The notes under the pieces were generated by a model. The model was given only the letters and a program-made list of their open reading frames with translations. It did no database searches and was not told where the DNA came from. From assembly GCA_011052255.1 (NCBI GenBank), contig DRJJ01000090.1, positions 1-5,404 of the forward strand: a DNA stretch of 5,404 nt, read 5' to 3'. Of the stretch, positions 1-5,404 are shown in pieces. The first letter of the stretch is position 1, and each line of letters opens with the position of its first letter. This DNA is from Gammaproteobacteria bacterium (GTDB lineage Bacteria > Pseudomonadota > Gammaproteobacteria > DRJJ01). The position numbers and the translations under genes are program-made.

Positions 1-1110
1 AACTGTAAAGAACACTATTAACAGGTATCCTAAACCAATAGGAATCCGAACCCTATTTATCCAAAAATAAATTAGAAACATAGATGCTAGTATTCGTACT
101 AGTGAATTTATCGTTGGAACAAAATCAATTGCCTTTCTAATCGAGAATACACTCGGACCATAAAGATAATTTATGTAGGATAGAACCAGGCCATACCCCG
201 TACCTGCGATGGATGATGTATCCACCTCGAAACCATATGTCGAGCGGGGCAAATTTACCTCAACAGCATTCCTATACCGATCAATCATTTCTACGATACC
301 ACCACTCTCTCTAAGCAGTCCTATATAGTCATTTCCGTCTCCAGCAGGAATATTTACCATAACAATATAACCAATTACAGTAATCGACATTATCCCTACT
401 GCTATTTTCTTTATAAGTATCTCCTTTGATAACCCCGATCGAATAAAATAGAACAACAATGATATGATTATTAATATAAATGATAAGCCAAGTAAGACGT
501 GGTGAAAGATACCCATAAAGATAAAAAACAAAGACGAGATAGACAAACTTACTAGAGAGTTTTTTGAGAATGACTCGTACGCAAAATATATTCCTCCGAT
601 CAATCCAAACAATTGAAATACTTCTCGAAAAGTAAGTGACATATAGAATAAGAATGATGGGGTTAGTCCAATAATAATTAGTAAAGCTGCTGCAAAGTTA
701 CCCTGAATATTCAGATGACGAGCGATCCTAAGAATATAGATGAGAGATATAACTGATACTAATACACTAAGTGATTGCCCTGTGAGTTTGTTAGCACCAA
801 ATATAGAATAGGTGATATAAAGGATATACTCGTAAATACCCGTACCTACGGAAAATATCGGAGCAACCCCATTGTTAGCAGCATTTTGGGCAATAATACT
901 AAAAGTATTGGCATCCATGTCAGCACCAGGAAGGGTAAAAATAAAATAATTAAATAGAGAAATAAAGTGCTGTGCAGTTATTACTAAATAGAATGCAGCC
1001 AAGCGATACTTGTTATTTCTGATAGAAGAAAACAACAAGGGAACTACATAGCTTAAAATGATTAAGAATATTGCGCCTGCATGCTCTAGCAGCATCGTAA
1101 ATACACCCAA
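1..1110 (-). CDS. wzy: Wzy-like polysaccharide repeat-unit polymerase (3' end beyond window)
   Basis: I translated the minus strand and found an open frame of 370 codons running from 1110 off the left edge, so the C-terminus is missing. The product is very hydrophobic. Likely membrane segments lie near residues 12-28, 37-58, 112-129, 138-156, 165-178, 190-224 (two), 235-253, 304-320, 335-352 and 358 onward. A long polar loop at about 254-303 is probably periplasmic. Landmarks are PGADMDANTF (61-70), LTFREVF (159-165, with R162 and E163), RSTYGFEVDTSS (289-300) and NYLYGPSVFSIRK (314-326). These recall a Wzy-like group with an FRE/LRE helix, an R-x-x-Y loop and a YLF-x-P motif; this is from memory and was not searched. 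Wzy proteins join lipid-linked repeat units in the periplasm. I favour a TTG start at 1110, because AGAAGGA lies 5 bases upstream; the ATG at 1095 has no ribosome binding site at suitable distance. GC is far lower than in the neighbouring genes, which is common for wzy. An O-antigen ligase or other multipass protein is the alternative. Confidence 0.72.
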   Translation of the reverse strand, partial: MGVFTMLLEHAGAIFLIILSYVVPLLFSSIRNNKYRLAAFYLVITAQHFISLFNYFIFTLPGADMDANTFSIIAQNAANNGVAPIFSVGTGIYEYILYITYSIFGANKLTGQSLSVLVSVISLIYILRIARHLNIQGNFAAALLIIIGLTPSFLFYMSLTFREVFQLFGLIGGIYFAYESFSKNSLVSLSISSLFFIFMGIFHHVLLGLSFILIIISLLFYFIRSGLSKEILIKKIAVGIMSITVIGYIVMVNIPAGDGNDYIGLLRESGGIVEMIDRYRNAVEVNLPRSTYGFEVDTSSIAGTGYGLVLSYINYLYGPSVFSIRKAIDFVPTINSLVRILASMFLIYFWINRVRIPIGLGYLLIVFFTV

Positions 1111-1115
1111 TATTG

Positions 1116-1122
1116 TCCTTCT
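1116..1122 (-). promoter_or_regulatory. Ribosome binding site that selects the TTG start of the polymerase gene
   Basis: On the minus strand the sequence reads AGAAGGA, then the five bases CAATA, then TTG at 1110-1108. This is a near-consensus Shine-Dalgarno at normal spacing. The next in-frame ATG (1095-1093) would be 20 bases from it, too far. The frame is closed by TAA at 1134-1132, so no earlier start is available except near this site. It is the clearest ribosome binding site in the window, which fits a gene that cannot rely on coupling to the gene before it. Confidence 0.6.
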
Positions 1123-1226
1123 AACTTCATTTTACAATCAAGCCTGTACCCTTTACCTTCATAGGACCTATTGACATCCTAAATAGCCATTAAATTTCCA
1201 CCCGCAATAACGGCAAAATATCAATG

Positions 1227-1262
1227 GGTTATACTTTTTGAGCATGCTCAAAACAAATAACC
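1227..1262. repeat. 36-bp interrupted palindrome / potential stem-loop after the GT4 stop
   Basis: The core TTTTGAGCATGCTCAAAA (1236-1253) is a perfect 18-bp palindrome. It is flanked on both sides by three unmatched bases and then by matching 6-bp arms, GGTTAT (1227-1232) and ATAACC (1257-1262), on the same centre of symmetry (between 1244 and 1245). As minus-strand RNA it would fold into a two-part stem with a 3x3 internal loop and a CAUG apical loop, starting two bases after the TAG stop of the GT4 gene. No run of U follows the stem on either strand, so it is not a standard intrinsic terminator. It could stabilise the 3' end of the upstream message, attenuate expression of the polymerase gene, or be a binding site for a dimeric protein. 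The symmetry is seen directly; the role is unknown. Confidence 0.6.
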
Positions 1263-1264
1263 AC

Positions 1265-2386
1265 CTAAACAATTTCTTTTATTGCCGCTAAGGTAGTGTG
1301 GATATATGCCTCCTGCCCAAAGTGTTCAACAATCCTGTCTCGAATCTGTTTAGCATACTCTTCACCCTGCACTTCTTTTCTATTAAGAACCTCTAAAACA
1401 CCCTCCACAATGACTGATGGAGAACGTCCTTCAATAACGACACCGGTTTCAGCCACAATGCTACCTGCATCCCCTACATCTGTGACCACACAAGGTACAC
1501 CGCAGGCCATCGCTTCACCCAGCACATTGGGGAGACCTTCACTACGTGAAGTCAGAACCAGCACATTCAGCGCATTATACGCGGCGACCATGTCGGTGAC
1601 TTCCCCTACCCACAATAATTTGTCAGTCAGTCCCTGTCCCTGTGCATACTGCTTAAGCTCTGCTCTGTAGGTAACATCACCATCACCTACGCAGACAAAA
1701 CGAAATCCTGGATCTTTATCCAGCAGATGACGAGCAACATCAATAAATAATCGATGGTCTTTGACAGGATCCAGCCGTCCAACAATGCCCACCACAACGT
1801 CATTACTTTGTATGCCCCATTGCTTGCGCTGTCTAGCTTTCAATTCAGTACTCGGGACGAACTGCTCCGTATTTATACCGTTTGGTACAACCTGAATGCA
1901 ATCTTCTGGAAAGTTCCGCGCCTCAGCATATACTCTGCCGGAGAGAGAATTGGTAAAAATAATATCAGGATATCTTGACAGCCATCGTTCCAGTATATTT
2001 GAAGCTACCGCGCCCCAGCCATATTCAGCAGGATCAATATTGGAAGCGGGCAGACTCCAGACTACGCGTATTTTTCGCCAACGAAATTTTGCAAGCAGCG
2101 CCAGAATATTAGGGACATCCATCACACCATACAACACATCGGGACGAAAATGGCGGACATATTTTGGGAAGCGCCAGAAAAAAGCCGCCAAATCCCAACG
2201 TCCTTTTTTGTTCAAAGAATATATGGGAATACCGGCCTTAAACAACGGCTCTGACAGTAACCCACCATCATAGAACGTGAGTACACTAACATCAGTATCC
2301 GTCTGTTTCAGACCCAGGGCAAGGTTGACGAGTTGCCGTTCTGCTCCGCCGACAGCCAGACTTCGTGTAATCAACATAATATGCAT
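1265..2386 (-). CDS. Glycosyltransferase family 4 (GT-B fold), polysaccharide repeat-unit assembly
   Basis: This 373-residue protein has the normal length and layout of a GT4 retaining glycosyltransferase, which moves a sugar from a nucleotide donor to a lipid-linked acceptor at the cytoplasmic membrane. The N-terminal acceptor domain starts directly with MHIMLITRSL and carries GGAERQL (13-19). The hinge and donor domain have VPNGIN (167-172), GRLDPVKDH (203-211, with the phosphate-binding R204 and K209) and the E-x7-E motif in SEGLPNVLGE (E283 and E291). VPNGIN replaces the more usual NGID. There is no signal peptide and no clear membrane helix; binding to the membrane would be peripheral. 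The ATG lies 3 bases after the stop of the preceding GT2 gene, and I see no good Shine-Dalgarno, so translational coupling is likely. A second ATG at codon 4 is possible. Donor sugar and linkage are not predictable. It is the last gene of the tightly packed block; the palindrome follows its stop. Confidence 0.93.
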   Translation of the reverse strand: MHIMLITRSLAVGGAERQLVNLALGLKQTDTDVSVLTFYDGGLLSEPLFKAGIPIYSLNKKGRWDLAAFFWRFPKYVRHFRPDVLYGVMDVPNILALLAKFRWRKIRVVWSLPASNIDPAEYGWGAVASNILERWLSRYPDIIFTNSLSGRVYAEARNFPEDCIQVVPNGINTEQFVPSTELKARQRKQWGIQSNDVVVGIVGRLDPVKDHRLFIDVARHLLDKDPGFRFVCVGDGDVTYRAELKQYAQGQGLTDKLLWVGEVTDMVAAYNALNVLVLTSRSEGLPNVLGEAMACGVPCVVTDVGDAGSIVAETGVVIEGRSPSVIVEGVLEVLNRKEVQGEEYAKQIRDRIVEHFGQEAYIHTTLAAIKEIV

Positions 2387-2389
2387 AGT

Positions 2390-3322
2390 TCAAAATCTAA
2401 GATGATCGCGCGCGGTAACTGCCATAGCTACCGGTAAACAGATAAACCACAAACCCCGGGAAAACATATTAGAAAGACCCGCCCATTGTGTGCCAACCCC
2501 GTCGTTAGCATGCCAGGAAAAGCGTGCATATTGCACGGCCGATCGTATAAAAGCCAAAGGTTTGTATCGAAACCAGCCTATCTCCTCGTTAAGGATAGTC
2601 TGATGCCAAAGGACGTGACCAGCTGCGTAACGTCGGGGATCAGACTGATTCATCAACCGGTCGTCATCATATTCCATATGGTAGATACGCAGCACTTCAT
2701 TGACATAACGGGTTTTATATTGTTTCGCCAACTTCGTCCACCAAACGCCCTCTGGCACAAACTCATTCGCCCCCGCTAGCGGCCAGGGCTGATCACGTAA
2801 CACTTTTGTCCTCAAGAAACCCCATTTCTCGCCCTGTAACCTGTAACGGTATTTTATCTCAATCGCATCCGAGTCCAACGTATCGCGGGGAAATCGTTCC
2901 CCAACCAGCTCTCCGTCCTGATTTCTGCAAAGAGCAGTAACCCCGATAAATTCAGAACGCAGCGAATCATCTATTTCCTGCCAATGAAAATCAAACCGCT
3001 CAAGTGCCTGTGGTACGCAGGAATCATCTGAGTCAAGAATCAGGAAATGTTCCCCCCTGGCTTGGGCAATTCCAGCCATAACTGCAGCTGGTTTGCCACT
3101 GTGTTCTAGAACTACATACCGTATCAAGAAAGGTGATGATTTAATCCAGTCCTTCACCAGTTCATCAGTACGATCAGTTGATCCATCATCGACTATCAGC
3201 CATTCAAAATTCTGAAATGTCTGATTCTTGAGAGATTCATACACCCTGGACAAGGTGTGAGCCCGGTTATATGTAGGCGTAAAAACTGTATACCTGAATA
3301 TGTATGGCTCAACCATGCTCAT
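2390..3322 (-). CDS. Glycosyltransferase family 2 (GT-A fold), polysaccharide repeat-unit assembly
   Basis: This 310-residue protein is a GT2 inverting-type glycosyltransferase of usual size. The N-terminal nucleotide-binding part shows FTPTYNR (14-20), VDDGSTD (44-50) and the metal/donor-binding LDSDDS (96-101). An acidic residue in PEGVWWTKLAK (190-200; E191) is the best candidate for the catalytic base, by position. The C-terminal part has a hydrophobic stretch near 288-303 that may attach it to the inner membrane. The start ATG overlaps the stop of the upstream GT4 gene as ATGA (3319-3322); a second ATG lies two codons later. Neither has a clear ribosome binding site, so coupling to the upstream gene is likely. 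The downstream GT4 gene begins 3 bases after its TGA. The family is certain from the motifs, but the sugar added is not known. I do not recognise a named gene. Confidence 0.93.
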   Translation of the reverse strand: MSMVEPYIFRYTVFTPTYNRAHTLSRVYESLKNQTFQNFEWLIVDDGSTDRTDELVKDWIKSSPFLIRYVVLEHSGKPAAVMAGIAQARGEHFLILDSDDSCVPQALERFDFHWQEIDDSLRSEFIGVTALCRNQDGELVGERFPRDTLDSDAIEIKYRYRLQGEKWGFLRTKVLRDQPWPLAGANEFVPEGVWWTKLAKQYKTRYVNEVLRIYHMEYDDDRLMNQSDPRRYAAGHVLWHQTILNEEIGWFRYKPLAFIRSAVQYARFSWHANDGVGTQWAGLSNMFSRGLWFICLPVAMAVTARDHLRF

Positions 3323-4455
3323 TTGTTTATAAGTGAGCCCTGTCCAGTTTTATTTTTTTCAGGCAGTAATTTAGCAAAGAGAGAATCCCAATACTTTCCT
3401 ACATTCTCACAATTGAACAACCGCATACTACGCTTCGCCTCTATCCCCAAACTTTCCCTTAACATCAGGTCATTCATCAAAGTATCCATAGCCTGTGACA
3501 GTGACTGGACATCGCCGACATCCACAATCAGGCCATTCTCACCATCATTAATAATATCCTCTATACCACAGTGGTAACGGACAGATACTGATGCCACGCC
3601 CGCTGCCATAGCCTCACATAACGCCATGGGGAATCCTTCATGCTCAGAACAGAGCACAAACAGGCTGGCTTTCAATAGGTGTTTATCAGGATCGGGAACC
3701 CAACCTGGCAGGCTGACGCTGTCCTCTAGCCCATACGCTTCAATTTGCCTTTCCAGTTGAGGCCGCAGCTCTCCTTCGCCAAGAATGGTCAGTGACCAAT
3801 CAGGATACTGGTGATACAACAACGAAAATGCTTCAATCAACAAATCGTAGCGTTTCACCGGGACAAGGCGGCCAACAGCAAGAATGCACTTTTCTGGATT
3901 TCGCTGACCGTGAACCGGGCTTACCGGATTGGGTATGATACGGGTTTTTTGCCGAATAACCGATGGAAAATAGCTTCTAGCATAGCGGTTAAGCACCACC
4001 ACCTGATCCGCCCTACGGAAAACCCTCCACCGCAGGATTCGCCACACACGGCTTTCCGGATCCTGAAACGGATCACTGTGTTCGCAGGCAACAACCGGGG
4101 TAACTTTTCCTACCATAGCGAGAACACACAGTACGCTGGTTTCCGTCATAAAACTTAGCACAACATCGGGCCTGGAACGAGAAATTTCACGCCGCAACAA
4201 CCTGATACGGCGCCAATTTTCACTCATGGCTTTCATTAACCCGCCAGACTCGCCTTGCAACGCCAGAGTGCGTACGTTAATTCTTGAATTCAGGACATAG
4301 GCTGTTTCCATCTCCTGGCTGAACAGCAACAGGGTGATTTCGTAGCCTTGTTCAGCCCAGTAATCCGACAATATAGACAAGACTCTCTCAGCACCTCCCT
4401 CCCCCATCGAGGAGATCACCAGAGTCAATCTTTTGACCCCGTGGCGAAGCGGCAT
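3319..4455 (-). CDS. Glycosyltransferase family 4 (GT-B fold), polysaccharide repeat-unit assembly
   Basis: This 378-residue protein is a full-length GT4 glycosyltransferase. It shows GEGGAERVLS (18-27) in the N-terminal domain, CEHSDP (124-129), IPNPV (174-178), VGRLVPVKRYD (194-204, with R196 and K201 as donor-phosphate contacts) and SEHEGFPMALCE (270-281), where E273 and E281 form E-x7-E. The general look (GGAER, EHSDP, IPNPV) recalls the N-acetylgalactosaminyltransferases of the PglH/PglJ type, but this set is shared by many GT4 enzymes and does not fix the substrate. Its ATG overlaps the stop of the upstream GT2 gene by one base (TAATG, 4457-4453). GGGA lies 9 bases before the start as a weak ribosome binding site. 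The 3' end overlaps the next gene by 4 bases. The last 15 or so residues are a polar tail that may not be structured. Confidence 0.93.
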   Translation of the reverse strand: MPLRHGVKRLTLVISSMGEGGAERVLSILSDYWAEQGYEITLLLFSQEMETAYVLNSRINVRTLALQGESGGLMKAMSENWRRIRLLRREISRSRPDVVLSFMTETSVLCVLAMVGKVTPVVACEHSDPFQDPESRVWRILRWRVFRRADQVVVLNRYARSYFPSVIRQKTRIIPNPVSPVHGQRNPEKCILAVGRLVPVKRYDLLIEAFSLLYHQYPDWSLTILGEGELRPQLERQIEAYGLEDSVSLPGWVPDPDKHLLKASLFVLCSEHEGFPMALCEAMAAGVASVSVRYHCGIEDIINDGENGLIVDVGDVQSLSQAMDTLMNDLMLRESLGIEAKRSMRLFNCENVGKYWDSLFAKLLPEKNKTGQGSLINK

Positions 4456-5404
4456 TAACGTCTGTCCCAGGCCCGGCTCACGAATCGCATTCCGGCGGGC
4501 CCTAGAAATGTCGCCAGACCTATCGCCCAGAGCTTTGGGTTATAAGGAGTCAAACTGAGCAGGGTCGCTACCGCTGATCGGGCTTCACGCGCCTTTCCTT
4601 GTCTACATTTTACCGATATCAGGTGCTGGTAGTACTTGATCATCCCAATATCATCGCCCACTTCAGGCAACAATTCTTCTACAGATGCCCCCCGCTCCAA
4701 CGCATCGGTGCCACCCTGCAGCCGTTCTTTATGGAGCATACGCGCCAGTTGTGCAAACGCTAGCTGACTAGCGTTGTTACTCACAGATATCATTTCACGA
4801 TTATGCCTGCTCAAATAAAGATATTCCGGCAGATTACCCAACTCGTAATGCTCACTAAGCCGCAACGCCAGATCATAATCCTGGGCAAAACGAAAATCGT
4901 TGCGGTAACCGATGACTGCATCCAGCACCTGTTTCCGCAACATTATCGAACCATGTACAAACGGATTGAATTGCATGATATGAGCTTTGATCTCGACATC
5001 TCCCGTTGGCAGATGATTTCGTTCTAACTCCTTGCCTGCATTGTCAATCTGAACAGCCCAGGTACCTAACAATGCCAGTCTGGGACGCCGCTGCATTTCC
5101 TCATATTGCCATCGCAGACGATCGGGCTCACAGATATCGTCTGCATCCATACGCGCAATATATTCACCTTTTGCCATGACGATGCCAGTATTCAGGGAAC
5201 GTGTCAGTCCCTGATTGCTCTGGTTTACAACTTTCAATCGCGGATCATCGAGACAGTCGAGAATGTCAGATGTGTTATCCGTCGAACCGTCATTGATGAC
5301 AATCAGCTCAAAATCTTGCATCGACTGATCAAGCACGCTGGACACTGCCTCTTCAAGATAGTGCTCCCCATTAAACACGCTCATCACAACACTGATGGCG
5401 GGGT
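4455..5404 (-). CDS. Glycosyltransferase family 2 (GT-A fold), 5' end beyond window
   Basis: The frame stays open to the right edge, so the true start lies outside the window. A GTG at 5387 looks like a start, but upstream codons read PAISVV, completing the first beta-strand of the GT2 fold (PAISVVMSVFNGE), so an internal start there would break the fold. There are 315 visible residues; numbering from the first visible proline gives INDGSTD (36-42), RMDADD (84-89) with the metal-binding aspartates, HGSIMLR (150-156) and QDYDL (174-178), where D175 is the likely catalytic base. The tail from about 250 has helical sequence with a small hydrophobic piece near 290-302. Only a few N-terminal residues are probably missing. 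It would transfer a sugar from a nucleotide donor to the lipid-linked growing unit in the cytoplasm. Its TAA overlaps the start of the next gene. Substrate unknown. Confidence 0.92.
   Translation of the reverse strand, partial: PAISVVMSVFNGEHYLEEAVSSVLDQSMQDFELIVINDGSTDNTSDILDCLDDPRLKVVNQSNQGLTRSLNTGIVMAKGEYIARMDADDICEPDRLRWQYEEMQRRPRLALLGTWAVQIDNAGKELERNHLPTGDVEIKAHIMQFNPFVHGSIMLRKQVLDAVIGYRNDFRFAQDYDLALRLSEHYELGNLPEYLYLSRHNREMISVSNNASQLAFAQLARMLHKERLQGGTDALERGASVEELLPEVGDDIGMIKYYQHLISVKCRQGKAREARSAVATLLSLTPYNPKLWAIGLATFLGPAGMRFVSRAWDRR

Larger units (their letters stand above)
1111..1264. other. Intergenic region between GT4 and polymerase genes
   Basis: This 154-base non-coding stretch is the only sizeable gap in the window. 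It marks the change from about 50% GC (glycosyltransferases) to about 35% GC (polymerase gene). It holds the interrupted palindrome at 1227-1262 next to the GT4 stop codon, a small 11-base inverted repeat (ATAGGACCTAT, 1161-1171), and the polymerase ribosome binding site. I could not find a convincing minus-strand promoter: TTGATA occurs just after the palindrome in the reading direction, but no good -10 lies 16-18 bases further on. Whether the polymerase gene is transcribed by read-through or from its own start therefore cannot be decided. Confidence 0.6.

Noticed and set aside
775..957. Plus-strand open frame of 60 codons inside the polymerase region
   Set aside because: It lies antisense to the long hydrophobic minus-strand frame, matches no family I know and has low-complexity sequence; it is a shadow.
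1171..1176. Plus-strand TTGACA as a -35 element
   Set aside because: No acceptable -10 element lies 16-18 bases downstream, and no plus-strand gene follows it.
1127..1177. Minus-strand 16-codon frame in the intergenic gap (MSIGPMKVKGTGLIVK), ending next to another 14-codon frame
   Set aside because: There is no ribosome binding site at usable distance, no attenuator-like run of one amino acid, and random small frames of this size are common.
1227..1262. The palindrome read as an intrinsic terminator
   Set aside because: No U-tract follows the stem on either strand, so it is reported only as an inverted repeat of unknown role.
1296..2273. Three plus-strand open frames antisense to the GT4 gene
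   Set aside because: The minus-strand frame has clear GT4 motifs along its length, so these are chance frames on the opposite strand.
2486..5027. Four plus-strand open frames (at 2486, 3257, 3811 and 4803) antisense to the other glycosyltransferases
   Set aside because: None shows a domain or a coherent protein pattern, and all overlap strongly supported genes on the minus strand.
1..5404. Mobile elements, CRISPR array, tRNA or a defence system
   Set aside because: I saw no transposase motifs, spaced direct repeats, tRNA-like folds, or nuclease or toxin domains; all coding content is explained by polysaccharide synthesis.

Overview
The window looks like part of a polysaccharide (O-antigen, capsule or exopolysaccharide) biosynthesis locus from a Gram-negative bacterium. 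Five coding regions all lie on the minus strand and read from high to low coordinates. Four are glycosyltransferases in strictly alternating families (GT2, GT4, GT2, GT4). The fifth is a multi-membrane-segment protein with the features of a Wzy-type repeat-unit polymerase. No housekeeping gene or rRNA is present to fix the host. The roughly 50% GC of the glycosyltransferase genes and the locus type would fit a gammaproteobacterium, but that is inference.

Layout in transcription order: a GT2 whose 5' end lies beyond the right edge (5404-4455); a GT4 joined to it by a TAATG stop/start overlap (4455-3319); a second GT2 joined by an ATGA overlap (3322-2390); a second GT4 after a 3-base gap (2386-1265); a 154-base intergenic stretch holding a 36-bp interrupted palindrome; and the polymerase-like gene, which is open to the left edge (1110 to beyond 1). 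The first four genes are packed as one translationally coupled unit. The fifth is set apart by the gap and by a sharp fall in GC to about one third.

Proposed joint role: a phosphoglycosyltransferase outside the window would load the first sugar on undecaprenyl phosphate. The four glycosyltransferases would then extend it on the cytoplasmic face. After flipping by a Wzx-type protein (not seen here), the Wzy-like protein would polymerise the units in the periplasm. If each enzyme adds one sugar and no further glycosyltransferase lies outside the window, the repeat unit would be about a pentasaccharide. Donor sugars and linkages cannot be read from the sequence.

No tRNA, rRNA, CRISPR array, insertion sequence, or convincing promoter or terminator was found. 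The window appears to be a normal, probably serotype-specific, polysaccharide locus. The least explained element is the palindrome at 1227-1262, which sits at the compositional boundary.
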